Below, piece by piece: positions 54,282-63,800 of a stretch of 64,000 nucleotides of DNA. The stretch spans positions 100,106 through 164,105 of the forward strand of contig NZ_JANGEY010000008.1 of assembly GCF_024451105.1 (NCBI RefSeq), written 5' to 3'. This DNA is from Stutzerimonas stutzeri. Its GTDB lineage: Bacteria > Pseudomonadota > Gammaproteobacteria > Pseudomonadales > Pseudomonadaceae. The number at the start of each line of letters is the position of its first letter. Positions within the stretch are counted from its first letter, which is position 1. The notes under the pieces were generated by a model that was given only the letters and a program-made list of their open reading frames with translations, ran no database searches and was not told the origin of the DNA. A program made the position numbers and the translations under genes.

Positions 54282-55697
54282 ATGGAGAGTCCGTCACCCG
54301 CGCTGCGGCGCAGCGTCCGAAGCCGGCTGCGCCGCTTTTCGTGGCTGCTGGCCGGCGTCCTGCTGGCGACCACCGTGGCGCTGCTGGTCAGCCAGCTGAA
54401 CCTGCAGCGCAGCCTCGCCGCCCTCGAGCGCAGCCTGCTGCCGCGCTGGCAGATCGCCCAGCAGCTGCACACCGACGCGCGCACCCTCAGCGCCCAGGCC
54501 GCCCGGCTGCCGCTGGCGCTCAGCCAGGGCGAACTGGACACCGTGCGGATGCGCGTCGACACCCAGCTGGGACTGCTCGACGAGGACCTCGCCCGCCTGC
54601 AGGCGCTGCCCGGCGCCGACGCCGACGGCCTCGGCCTGCCGCAGGTCCTGCAGCAGCTGCGCACCGCCATCGGCCGCTCCGACGCCCTGGCCCGCGAGCG
54701 TATCGCGCTCGGCTGGAGCCACGCGCTGACGCTCGAGGCCAGCCGCGAGGTCAACGCCCTGCGGCGCCTGGAACGTGACCTGGCGCGCCTGATCGACGAG
54801 CAGACGCTGATCCTGACCAGCTACGCCAGCGCCCTGACCAGCGACCTCGACGGCCTGCTGGAGGCCCAGCGTCGGCGTCTCGGCCTGCTGCGCTGGGCGC
54901 AGACCCTGCTGATCCTGCTCGCCGGCGCGCTCATCGGCGCCCTGCTGCTGGCCCAGTCGCGCCTGCTCGAGCGCCAGCTGCTGCAGCCCATCGACAGCCT
55001 GCGCCGCACCATGTCCGCCGGCACGGTCGACCAGCGGCTGCTGCACGCCGAGACGCCCGGCGACGAGCTGGAGGCCATGCAGGTGGAGCTGGCGCACCTG
55101 CTCGACCGGCTGACCGAGCAGAACCTGATCCTCGCCCAGCGCGCCACCACCGACCCGCTGACCGGCCTGGCCAACCGCCGCCGGCTGTTCGAGCTGCTCG
55201 AGCACGAATCGCTGCGCCACCAGCGGCAGGGGCTGCCGCTCTCGGTGCTGGCGATCGACGTCGACCACTTCAAGCGCATCAACGACGGCTGGGGACACGC
55301 AGTCGGCGACCGCGTCCTGCAGGCGCTGGCCGAGCTGCTCGCCGGGGCGCTGCGCAAGTCCGACCTGGTGGCGCGCTACGGCGGCGAGGAGTTCCTGGCG
55401 GTACTGCTGGAAGCCGACGGCGAAGCCGCCTGCACGGTTGCCGAGCACCTGCGTCGGCAGGCCGCCGAGCTGACGCTCGGCGCGGGGGAGGCATCGGCCG
55501 CGACCATCCGCATCGGCATCAGCATCGGGGTCGCCACCCTGCACGACGGCGAGAGCGTCCAGGCGCTGATCGACCGCGCCGACCGCGCGCTGTACCGCGC
55601 CAAGCACGAGGGACGCAACCGCGTGTGCCGCGCCGAGCCGGCCAGGTCGCCGCGACCGGCAGCGACGCCGGACTGCGCGCCGCCGACCGGGCGTTGA
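54282..55697 (+). CDS. Membrane diguanylate cyclase (GGDEF)
   Basis: 471 residues. Two membrane helices (about 20-42 and 205-228) enclose a ~160-residue helical periplasmic sensor domain (LQRSLAALERSLLPRWQIAQQLHTDARTLSAQAARLPL). A HAMP-like segment follows (QPIDSLRRTMSAGTVDQRLLHAETPGDELEAM), then the GGDEF domain with DPLTGLANRR, DVDHFKRINDGWGHAVGDRVL and active site YGGEEF. The I-site RKSD lies five residues before GGEEF, so product inhibition is expected. It makes c-di-GMP. The start at 54282 follows GGAGGAG. The divergent binding protein is a possible functional partner. Confidence 0.92.
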   Translation: MESPSPALRRSVRSRLRRFSWLLAGVLLATTVALLVSQLNLQRSLAALERSLLPRWQIAQQLHTDARTLSAQAARLPLALSQGELDTVRMRVDTQLGLLDEDLARLQALPGADADGLGLPQVLQQLRTAIGRSDALARERIALGWSHALTLEASREVNALRRLERDLARLIDEQTLILTSYASALTSDLDGLLEAQRRRLGLLRWAQTLLILLAGALIGALLLAQSRLLERQLLQPIDSLRRTMSAGTVDQRLLHAETPGDELEAMQVELAHLLDRLTEQNLILAQRATTDPLTGLANRRRLFELLEHESLRHQRQGLPLSVLAIDVDHFKRINDGWGHAVGDRVLQALAELLAGALRKSDLVARYGGEEFLAVLLEADGEAACTVAEHLRRQAAELTLGAGEASAATIRIGISIGVATLHDGESVQALIDRADRALYRAKHEGRNRVCRAEPARSPRPAATPDCAPPTGR

Positions 55698-55768
55698 AGG
55701 ACCGCCTGCCGCGCCGGCAGGCGCTGGAGAGGGCGCCGGCGCCACGGCGGGCGCCGGCCGGGAAGGCG

Positions 55769-56344
55769 TTACAGACGCACGCCCTCGACGGAGATGATCA
55801 GCTCGACCTCCTGGGAAGCCGGGCCGAGGTCCATCTTGATATCGAAGTCCTTGAGCTTGAGCGTGGTGCTGCCCTCGAAGCCGGCCCGGTAGCCGCCCCA
55901 CGGGTCGCTGCCCTCGCCGATGAAGCGCGCGGCGATGGTCACCGGACGGGTCACGCCGTTGAGGGTCAGATTGCCGACGATGTCGGCCGTGCCCTCGCCG
56001 GTGGACTTCACGGCGGTCGACTCGAAGGTGGCGGTCGGATGCTTGGCCACGTTGAGGAAGTCGTCGCTGCGCAGGTGCTTGTCGCGCTCGGCGTGGTTGG
56101 TGTCGACGCTGGCGGTCTTCAGCTCGACCTTGACGCGGCTCTCCTCGGGCTTGGCGGCGTCGAAGCTGAAGCTGCCGTCGAAGTCCTTGAAGGTGCCGTA
56201 CAACCAGCTGTAGCCGAGGTGGCTGATCTTGAAGTTGACGAAGGCGTGCTGGCCTTCCTTGTCGATCTTGTAGTCGGCGGCCATGGCCTGGGCGCCGAAC
56301 AGCAGGGAACCGAGGCTCAGGGCGAGCAGGGATTTCTTCAGCAT
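55769..56344 (-). CDS. YceI-family periplasmic lipid-binding protein
   Basis: 191 residues, the usual length. Signal peptide [22 protein letters not shown]. The YceI lipocalin-like barrel is shown by [40 protein letters not shown] and [16 protein letters not shown]. It probably binds an isoprenoid such as a polyprenyl quinone. It follows the cytochrome b561 gene by 25 bp on the same strand, the common b561-yceI pair. In PAO1, from memory, the corresponding gene (pasP-like, PA0423) has the same surroundings. Confidence 0.94.
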   Translation of the reverse strand: MLKKSLLALSLGSLLFGAQAMAADYKIDKEGQHAFVNFKISHLGYSWLYGTFKDFDGSFSFDAAKPEESRVKVELKTASVDTNHAERDKHLRSDDFLNVAKHPTATFESTAVKSTGEGTADIVGNLTLNGVTRPVTIAARFIGEGSDPWGGYRAGFEGSTTLKLKDFDIKMDLGPASQEVELIISVEGVRL

Positions 56345-56369
56345 GGAGGTGCTCCGTAGGGTTGCGGTG

Positions 56370-56924
56370 TCAGTCGTTCTCGCGGCCGAGCATGCGGCTC
56401 AGGGTCGCGTCGCGGTCGATGAAGTGGTGCTTGAACGCCGCCAGGGCGTGCAGCACGGCCAGGCCGACCAGCCCCCAGGCCAGCCAGTAGTGCACGGCGC
56501 CGGCGATGTCCTCTTGGCGCGGCAGGCCGCTCAGGGTGGCCGGCACGCTGAACCAGCCGAACACGCTGATCGGGCGCCCGTCGGCGGTGGAGATCAGGTA
56601 GCCGGACAGCATCAGCGCGAACAGCCCGAGGTACAGCAGGACGTGGACCAGCGCGGCGCCGCGCCGGGTCAGCGCGCCGTAGCTGTCCAGCGGCGGCGGC
56701 GGCGGGCTGATCCAGCGCCACAGCACGCGCAGCAGCATGACGGCGAACAGCAGGATGCCGATGCCCTTGTGGATGTCCGGGGCCGTGCGGTACCAGGGGC
56801 TGTAGTAGTTCAGACCGACCATCCACAGGCCGAGACCGAACAGGCCGAACACCGCCAGGGCGACGCCCCAGTGCAGGAAGATGCTGACCAGCCCGTAGCG
56901 GCGGGCGGAATTGCGCCATTGCAT
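56370..56924 (-). CDS. Cytochrome b561-type membrane protein
   Basis: 184 residues. Four membrane helices with the haem-ligand histidines in [35 protein letters not shown] and [54 protein letters not shown] is the usual start of the family, so ATG 56924 is chosen over 56948, though it has no clear ribosome site. Likely oxidises quinol or a periplasmic partner, in concert with the following YceI protein. It is divergent from bioA. Confidence 0.9.
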   Translation of the reverse strand: MQWRNSARRYGLVSIFLHWGVALAVFGLFGLGLWMVGLNYYSPWYRTAPDIHKGIGILLFAVMLLRVLWRWISPPPPPLDSYGALTRRGAALVHVLLYLGLFALMLSGYLISTADGRPISVFGWFSVPATLSGLPRQEDIAGAVHYWLAWGLVGLAVLHALAAFKHHFIDRDATLSRMLGREND

Positions 56925-56964
56925 GAGAAGGATTCCCGTTAAAAGCATGTAGGCTAGACTAGCA

Positions 56965-57028
56965 ACAAACCCATCGATATGAAGCGGAATTTCTGGTTCA
57001 AAGCGATTCAATGGATCGATAGGTTTGT
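56965..57028. promoter_or_regulatory. Inverted repeat in the bioA-b561 divergent region
   Basis: ACAAACCCATCGAT (56965-56978) and ATCGATAGGTTTGT (57015-57028) are inverted arms with one mismatch and a 36-bp spacer. The spacer is AT-rich for this genome. The site lies about 70 bp before bioA and 40 bp from the b561 start, so it could be an operator for either gene or a leader hairpin. No matching regulator is encoded nearby. Confidence 0.6.
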
Positions 57029-57096
57029 CCCTTCCTGCCCCGCGGCCGAGCGGCGCGGCTACACTGGGCGCCCCGTACCTCCGAGGAGCGCCGCCG

Positions 57097-58503
57097 ATGA
57101 GCCGCAATCAACAGTGGATGGAGCGCGACCTGTCCGTGCTCTGGCACCCCTGCACGCAGATGAAGGACCACGAGCAGCTGCCGCTGATCCCGATCCGCTC
57201 AGGCTCCGGCGTGTGGCTGGAGGACTTCGACGGCCGGCGCTACCTGGATGCGGTCAGTTCCTGGTGGGTCAACGTGTTCGGCCACGCCAACCCGCGGATC
57301 GGCGCACGGATCAAGGCACAGCTAGACCAGCTCGAGCACGTGATGCTCGCCGGCTTCAGCCACCAGCCGGTGATCGAGCTGTCCGAGCGCCTGGTGGCGC
57401 TCACCCCGCCGGGACTGGACCGGGTGTTCTACGCCGACAACGGCTCCTCGGGCATCGAGGTGGCGCTGAAGATGAGCTTCCACTACTGGCGCAACGTAGG
57501 CCGGGACGGCAAGAAACGCTTCGTCACCCTGACCAACAGCTACCACGGCGAGACGGTGGCGGCGATGTCGGTGGGCGACGTGGCGCTGTTCACCGACACC
57601 TACAAGCCGCTGCTGCTGGACACCTTCAAGGTGCCCAGCCCCGACTGCTACCAGCGCCCCGAGGGGGTCAGCTGGGAGGAACACTCGCGGCTGATGTTCG
57701 CGCACATGGAGCAGTGCCTCGCCGAGCATCACGACGAGATCGCCGCGGTGATCGTCGAGCCGCTGATCCAGGGCGCCGGCGGCATGCGCATGTATCACCC
57801 GATCTACCTGACCCTGCTGCGCGAGGCCTGCGACCGCTACGGCGTGCACCTGATCGCCGACGAGATCGCCGTCGGTTTCGGCCGCACCGGCACGCTGTTC
57901 GCCTGCGAGCAGGCCGGCATCACCCCGGACTTCCTGATCCTCTCCAAGGCGCTGACCGGCGGCTACCTGCCGATGGCCGCGGTGCTGACCACCGATACCG
58001 TCTACCAGGCGTTCTACGCCGACTACGCGACGCTCAAGGCCTTCCTCCACTCGCACACCTACACCGGCAACCCGCTGGCCTGCGCCGCGGCGCTGGCGAC
58101 CCTGGACATCTTCGCCAGCGACGACGTCATCGAGAAGAACAAGGCGCTGGCCGCGCGGATGGCCAGCGCCACCGCACACCTCGCGGACCACCCGCAGGTC
58201 GGCGAAGTGCGCCAGACCGGCATGGCGCTGGCCATCGAGATGGTCGCCGACAAGGCCAGCAAGACCCCCTACCCCTGGCAGCAGCGCCGCGGGCTGGCGG
58301 TCTACCAGCATGCGCTGAGCCGCGGCGCGCTGCTGCGCCCGCTGGGCAGCGTGGTGTACTTCCTGCCGCCCTACGTGATCACCCCCGAGCAGATCGACTT
58401 CCTCGCCGAGGTGGCCAGCGAGGGCATCGACCTGGCCACCTCGGCGCGGATCAGCGTCAGCGTGCCGGCCGGCGGACCGGCGACCTTCCACGATCCGGGC
58501 TGA
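57097..58503 (+). CDS. bioA: Adenosylmethionine-8-amino-7-oxononanoate aminotransferase
   Basis: 468 residues, normal. A PLP enzyme of biotin synthesis that uses SAM as amino donor to make DAPA from KAPA. HPCTQMKDHEQLPLIPIRSGSGVWLEDFDGRRYLDAVSSWWVNVFGHANP is the BioA opening. The PLP lysine is in LILSKALTGGYLPMAAVLTT. IADEIAVGFGRTGTLFACEQAGITPDFL and HSHTYTGNPLACAAALATLDIF are conserved. GAGGAGCG precedes the ATG. Not in an operon with other bio genes here, as in PAO1. Confidence 0.97.
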   Translation: MSRNQQWMERDLSVLWHPCTQMKDHEQLPLIPIRSGSGVWLEDFDGRRYLDAVSSWWVNVFGHANPRIGARIKAQLDQLEHVMLAGFSHQPVIELSERLVALTPPGLDRVFYADNGSSGIEVALKMSFHYWRNVGRDGKKRFVTLTNSYHGETVAAMSVGDVALFTDTYKPLLLDTFKVPSPDCYQRPEGVSWEEHSRLMFAHMEQCLAEHHDEIAAVIVEPLIQGAGGMRMYHPIYLTLLREACDRYGVHLIADEIAVGFGRTGTLFACEQAGITPDFLILSKALTGGYLPMAAVLTTDTVYQAFYADYATLKAFLHSHTYTGNPLACAAALATLDIFASDDVIEKNKALAARMASATAHLADHPQVGEVRQTGMALAIEMVADKASKTPYPWQQRRGLAVYQHALSRGALLRPLGSVVYFLPPYVITPEQIDFLAEVASEGIDLATSARISVSVPAGGPATFHDPG

Positions 58504-58617
58504 GTGGCGCTGACAACGGCAGGAGCCAGCAGGTTCCTGCCACAAGCAGCGCGCAGGCGTGCCGCCCGCCGCCGCGGCCGGTACACTCTGCGCTTTTCCA
58601 GCCGACCGCCGATTGCC

Positions 58618-59337
58618 ATGCGCCTGTCCCGTTTCTTCGTCGATCTCCCCCTGTCCCTCGGCCAGCATGAGCTGCCGGAAGCCCAGGCCCACTACATCGG
58701 TCGCGTGCTGCGCCATGCTCCCGGCGATGCCGTGCAGCTGTTCGACGGCAGCGGCAGCGAGTTCGTCGGCGAACTGGTCGAGGTCGGCAAGAAGCGCGTG
58801 CAGGTCGAGCTGCGCGAGCAGTTCGCCGGGCTGGCCGAGTCGCCGCTGCGCATCCATCTCGGTCAGGGGCTGTCGCGCGGCGAGCGGATGGACTGGGCGG
58901 TGCAGAAGGCCACCGAGCTGGGCGTCGCCGAGATCACCCCGATCGTCAGCGAGCGCTGCGAGGTGCGTCTGAAGGACGAACGCGCCGACAAGCGCCTGGC
59001 CCACTGGAGGCAGGTGGCGATCAGCGCCTGCGAACAGTGCGGCCGCTCGGTGCTGCCGGCGATCCATGCGCCGCTGGCGCTGGCCGACTGGCTGGCGCAG
59101 GCCGAGGCCGAGCTGAAGCTGGTGCTGCACCCGGTCGCCGAACCGCTGAGCGGCCATGCCCGTCCGGCCTCGCTGGCCTTCCTGATCGGTCCGGAGGGCG
59201 GCCTGTCCGACGCCGAGGTGCAGCAGGCCCGGGCTGCCGGCTACCGGGCCGCGCGCCTCGGGCCGCGGGTGCTGCGCACCGAGACCGCGCCGGTAGTGGC
59301 GCTCAGCGTGGCGCAGCAGCTGTGGGGGGATTTCTGA
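58618..59337 (+). CDS. rsmE: 16S rRNA (uracil-1498-N3)-methyltransferase
   Basis: 239 residues, normal. A SPOUT methyltransferase that modifies U1498 in the ribosomal decoding region. The N-terminal RNA-binding PUA-like domain is RLSRFFVDLPLSLGQHELPEAQAHYIGRVLRHAPGDAVQLFDGSG. The knot region reads LAFLIGPEGGLSDAEVQQARAAGYRAARLGPRVLRTETAPVVAL, a complete match to the RsmE signature. It lies 114 bp after bioA and converges with chpC 19 bp later. Confidence 0.96.
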   Translation: MRLSRFFVDLPLSLGQHELPEAQAHYIGRVLRHAPGDAVQLFDGSGSEFVGELVEVGKKRVQVELREQFAGLAESPLRIHLGQGLSRGERMDWAVQKATELGVAEITPIVSERCEVRLKDERADKRLAHWRQVAISACEQCGRSVLPAIHAPLALADWLAQAEAELKLVLHPVAEPLSGHARPASLAFLIGPEGGLSDAEVQQARAAGYRAARLGPRVLRTETAPVVALSVAQQLWGDF

Positions 59338-59356
59338 CCGGCCGGCCCCCGAGCGG

Positions 59357-59836
59357 TCAGATCAGGCCGATGTCGGCCAGCCGCTGCTCCAGGCCGATCA
59401 GGTCGGGAATCCGCGCCACCTCGCCCTCGACCACCGCCGAGCCCAGCTCCAGCGCCGCCAGCGGTGCGCCGGCGCTGGCCAGCTCGCCGTCGACCTTCTG
59501 CGGCCGCGGGATACCCTGCACCAGCAGGGCGTAGAACTTCAGCTGCGGGCGGCCGCCGATGGCGTTGACCACCGCGATGCGCGCCCCGGCACTCGGCGGC
59601 GCCGGCGGGGTGCCGCTGGAGGCGGTCTCGAAGGACAGCAGCGGCAGGCGCAGATCGCGCCAGACGATGTCGCCCAGATACCAGTCGGGAGCGCCCGGGT
59701 GCGGCTCGACCGGCCGCTGGTTGATCAGCTCGGCCAGCGCCACGCTGGGCAACAGCAGGGTGCGGTCGCCGAGCGGCAGCAGCAGGGTATTGAGAGTGTG
59801 CGCCGCCTTGGCGGCGACGGGGGCTTGTTGGCTCAT
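59357..59836 (-). CDS. chpC: CheW-like coupling protein ChpC
   Basis: 159 residues. The CheW fold is shown by TLLLPLGDRTLLLPSVALAELINQR (first beta strands), PDWYLGDIVWRDLRLPLLSFE (the G-x-x-xWR-G-like binding segment), and RIAVVNAIGGRPQLKFYALLVQGIPRPQKV. In P. aeruginosa ChpC is one of two CheW-like proteins of the Pil-Chp twitching chemosensory system. It is 28 bp after chpB. AGGAG lies six bases before the ATG at 59836. The chpD/chpE genes that follow in PAO1 are absent. Confidence 0.88.
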   Translation of the reverse strand: MSQQAPVAAKAAHTLNTLLLPLGDRTLLLPSVALAELINQRPVEPHPGAPDWYLGDIVWRDLRLPLLSFETASSGTPPAPPSAGARIAVVNAIGGRPQLKFYALLVQGIPRPQKVDGELASAGAPLAALELGSAVVEGEVARIPDLIGLEQRLADIGLI

Positions 59837-59864
59837 GGCTGGCTCCTGGATGCGGCGGGACGCT

Positions 59865-60887
59865 TCACTGGTCATACTGCTCGGCCAGCCGCTGCACCAG
59901 CGCCTCGGCCAGCTCGCGCGGCGTCGCGCTGAAACTGCTGTGGCCGCCGTCGCGCAGGCTGTCCGGCATGCTCGGGCAGGCGCAGCTGTCGGCCTTCTGG
60001 GTCCAGATCAGGCCACCCTGGCGGCGCACGTAGGCCGCGGCGGCGCTGCCGTCGCTGCCCATGCCGCTGAAGGCGATCACTCCGCAGCCGGCCGGGAACT
60101 GCTGCGCCAGGTTGAGCATCATCTGGTCGATCGACGGGCTGTAGGGCTCCGGCCAGGGGCGTTCGAGAATGCGCATGCGGCCGTCCTCGTCGAACGTCAG
60201 CTCGCGGGCGATCGGCACCACCACCACCTCGCCGCAGCGCACCCGGTCGCCGTCGCGGGCCAGGTTGACCGGCCACTGGCTGTGCCGGCCGACCGCCTGC
60301 GGCAGCCGTTCCTCGAACGAGGGGTCGATGTGCTGGGCGTAGACGAAACCCAGCGGCAGACCGCCGGGCAGCGCGTCGAGGAATTCCTTGACCGCCTCCG
60401 GGCCGCCCAGCGAAGCCGCCAGCAGCCAGACCTGCTCGGCCGGCTCGCCGACGGCCAGCGCCGTCTCGGCCAGCGCCTCGGGCAGGTTGAGGCGCTGCGG
60501 ACGCTGGGCCTGGGCGAGCAGCGCCTCGAGGCTCGGACCGACCGCCCGGGCCGGATCGCCGACCAGGCGCTTGAGCTTGCCGAGCAGACGCCGCTCCCAG
60601 CGCGGGAAGTGCTCCGAACTGCGCTCGGGCGCCTGCCCCTCGCCGAACAGCACCGGCGCCTCGGCCCGCTCGAGGAGCCGGTCGATCAGCGGCGAGTCCT
60701 CCAGCTGGGCCAGGTCGACCAGCCACAGATCGGGGCTGCAGGCGCCCAGCTGCTCCTCGTCGAGGCGCTGCGGGTCGCTGTTGAGCAGCACCTGGTAGCC
60801 GTTGGCCAGCAGGGTCTGCTGCAGCACGTGGCGCTGCAGCGAGGTGTCGGCGATGACCGCGACGCGGCCGCTGCTACGTTCTGTCAT
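59865..60887 (-). CDS. chpB: CheB-like methylesterase ChpB
   Basis: 340 residues. The C-terminal ~190 residues are a CheB methylesterase with its catalytic triad visible: Ser in LLAASLGGPEAVKEF, His in YAQHIDPSFEERL and Asp in FSGMGSDGSAAAAY. The N-terminal ~120 residues are receiver-like, RVAVIADTSLQRHVLQQTLLANGYQV and LWLVDLAQ, but lack the usual acidic pair at the first strand and the conserved lysine, so it may not be phosphorylated normally. It removes methyl groups from the PilJ receptor. It overlaps the chpA end by 14 bp. Confidence 0.92.
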   Translation of the reverse strand: MTERSSGRVAVIADTSLQRHVLQQTLLANGYQVLLNSDPQRLDEEQLGACSPDLWLVDLAQLEDSPLIDRLLERAEAPVLFGEGQAPERSSEHFPRWERRLLGKLKRLVGDPARAVGPSLEALLAQAQRPQRLNLPEALAETALAVGEPAEQVWLLAASLGGPEAVKEFLDALPGGLPLGFVYAQHIDPSFEERLPQAVGRHSQWPVNLARDGDRVRCGEVVVVPIARELTFDEDGRMRILERPWPEPYSPSIDQMMLNLAQQFPAGCGVIAFSGMGSDGSAAAAYVRRQGGLIWTQKADSCACPSMPDSLRDGGHSSFSATPRELAEALVQRLAEQYDQ

Positions 60888-63800
60888 GTTGCTTCACCAG
60901 CTGCTGGATCTGCTCGAGCAGCACGGCCTCCTGATAGGGCTTGCCGAGGTACTGGTTGACGCCGATGGCCAGCGCGCGCTCACGATGCTTCTCGCCGGTC
61001 CGCGAGGTGATCATGATGATCGGCAGGTCCTTGAGGCGCTCGTCGTGGCGCACCAGGGTGGCCACCTCGAAGCCGTCCATGCGCGGCATCTCGATGTCCA
61101 GCAGCATCACGTCCGGCACCACGTCCTGCAGCTGGGCGATGGCGTCGACCCCGTCCTTGGCGGTCAGCACCTCCATGCCGTTGCGCTCGAGCAGACGGGT
61201 GGTGACCTTGCGCACGGTGACCGAGTCGTCGACCACCATGACCAGCGGCGGACGCTGCCGGTCGGCGCTCTCCGCACCCGTACGCGCCGCCGCGCTGTGG
61301 CGCGGCAGCTGCTGGGCCTGGCGAGCGCGCAGGGTGGCCAGCAGGTCGAGAATCACCACCACCCGACCGTCGCCGAGGATGGTCGCGCCGGAAATCCCCG
61401 GCACGCCGGAGAACTGCGCGCCGAGGCTCTTCACCACGATCTCGCGCGAGCCGGCCAGGCTGTCGACCTGCACCGCGGTGGCGTACTCGGCCGAGCGCAC
61501 CAGGATCACCGGCAGCGGCAGGCTCTGCGCGCCGAGCCTGGGCTGCAGGCCGTTGCCCAGCAGCTCGCCGAGGTACTTCACCTGGTACTGCTGGCCGGCG
61601 TACTCGAAGCGCGGCGCGCCCGGCTGGTAGTAGGCCTCCAGCTCGTAGGGCGAGATCCGCACGATGCCTTCCACGGTGTTCAGCGGGATGGCGTAGAGGT
61701 CCTCGCCGGAGTGCACCATCAGCGCGCGGTTGACCGACACGGTGAACGGCAGGCGGACCAGGAAGCGGGTGCCCTGGCCGGCGACCGAGTCGATGCTCAC
61801 CGTGCCGCCGAGCTGCTTGACCCCGGAGGCCACCACGTCCATGCCGACGCCCCGCCCGGAGATCTGGGTGACCTTGGCGGCAGTGGAGAAGCCGGCCTCG
61901 AGGATGAACTGCAGCACCTCGTAGTCGGACAGTTCGGCGTCGGCGGTCATCAGGCCGCGCTCGATGGCCTTGCGGCGCACCGCGGCGATGTTCACCCCGG
62001 CGCCGTCGTCGGCGAGGGTCAGCAGGATGTCGCCGCCCTCGCGGCTGAGGCTCAGGCGGATGGTGCCGCCGTCGGGCTTGCCGGCGGCGCGACGCGCCTC
62101 CAGCGGCTCGATGCCGTGGTCGACGGCGTTGCGCAGCATGTGCTCGAGCGGCGCGACCATGCCCTCCAGCACGCTGCGGTCCATCTCGCCCTCGGCGTTG
62201 TGCACCACCAGCTCGACCTGCTTGCCCAGCTCGCCGGCGACCTGGCGGACGATCCGCCGCAAGCGCGGCACCAGACGGTCGAAGGGCACCATGCGGGTGC
62301 GCATCAGACCTTCCTGCAGCTCGGTGTTGACCCGCGCCTGCTGCAGCAGCAGGGTCTCCGCGTCGCGGTTACGCGCAGTCAGGGTCTCCTTGAGGTCGAG
62401 CAGGTCGGAGGCCGACTCGAACAGCGCGCGACAGCTCTGCTGCAGCTGCGAATAGCGATCCATCTCCAGCGGATCGAAGTCCTCGTAGCCGGCCCGCTCG
62501 CTCTCGGCCTGGTAGCGCGAGAGGATCTGCGCCTGGGTCTCGGTGTCGAGGCGGCGCAGCTGGTCGCGCACCCGCTCGATGGTCGACTCCATCTCGCCGA
62601 GGGTGAAGGCGGTATCGCTGACCTGCTGCTCGATCCGACCGCGGAAGATCGAGGTCTCGCCGGCCAGGTTGACCAGCGCCTCGAGCAGTTCGGCTGGCAC
62701 CTTGACCAGCTCCTGCGGCGCGCGCCGCGCCGCCGCCTCGGCGGCGGCCTGCTGGGCGCGCTGGACGAACGGCAGCACCTTGCGCGGCGCCTCCTCGCGC
62801 AGCGGGGTCAGGCGCTGCACCAGCGGTGCGACCTTCGGCTCGACCCGCGGCGCGACCGGAGCCGGCACGACCGCCGGCTCGCTCGGCAGACGGCTGCGCA
62901 ACTGCTCGACGTCGGCCAGCAGGCGCTCGTAGCCGGCCTGCAGGGACGGGAACAGCGACAGCAGGGCATCGCCGTCGGTCCGTGCCTCGCTCAGACGCTG
63001 CTCGAGATCGTGGCTGAGTTCGCCCAGGTGCCGCTGACCGGCCAGACGCGCCCCACCCTTGAGGGTATGCAGCACGCGCAGCAGATCGTCCAGCGGCGCC
63101 GCACCGCTGCTCTCCCAGCGGCCCAGAGCGGTCTCCATCGCCTCCAGCAGATCGCCGGCCTCCTCGAGGAAAATCGACAGCACGTCGCTGTCGCTCAGCT
63201 CCGGGGCAACGAAATCGCGCGACTCGCGCGTCGGCGGCGGCGCGACCGGGCTGGCGACGGCAATCGGCGGCGGCGGCGCGACCGGCTCGGAGCGGGCGCC
63301 GGCGTCCGCGTCCGCGTCCGCGTCCGGGGCGAGCGGCGCTCGCTGGGCGGCGGCATCGTCCAGCCGGCCGAACTGGCGGAAGCGCTGGATCGACTCGATC
63401 AGTTGGCCGCCATCCGGCAGCGCCTCGCCGCGGCGCAGGGCCTCGAGCATCAGGGCCAGGCGATCGTGGCTGTCGTGCAGCAGGCCGAACAGCGCCGGCT
63501 CGGCCTGCAGGCGACCGTCGCCGAGCCCCTCGTAGAGATATTCCAGTTCGTGGGCGAGGTCACCGACCTCGCTCACCTCGGCCATGCGCGCCCCGCCCTT
63601 GAGGGTGTGCAGGTCGCGCTGCAGGGCATCCAGGCCGGGGCCGCGAGCGCCCGCCTCGATCCAGCGCTGCAGGGCGCCGGCGGCGGAGTCGAGGATGTCG
63701 AAGCCCTCCTCGAGGAAGATCTCCACCAGTTCGGGGTCGCGCTCGACCACCAGGCTGTCCTGGCGCTCGGTCCGGGCGGCCGGCTCGTACCGCGCAGCGG

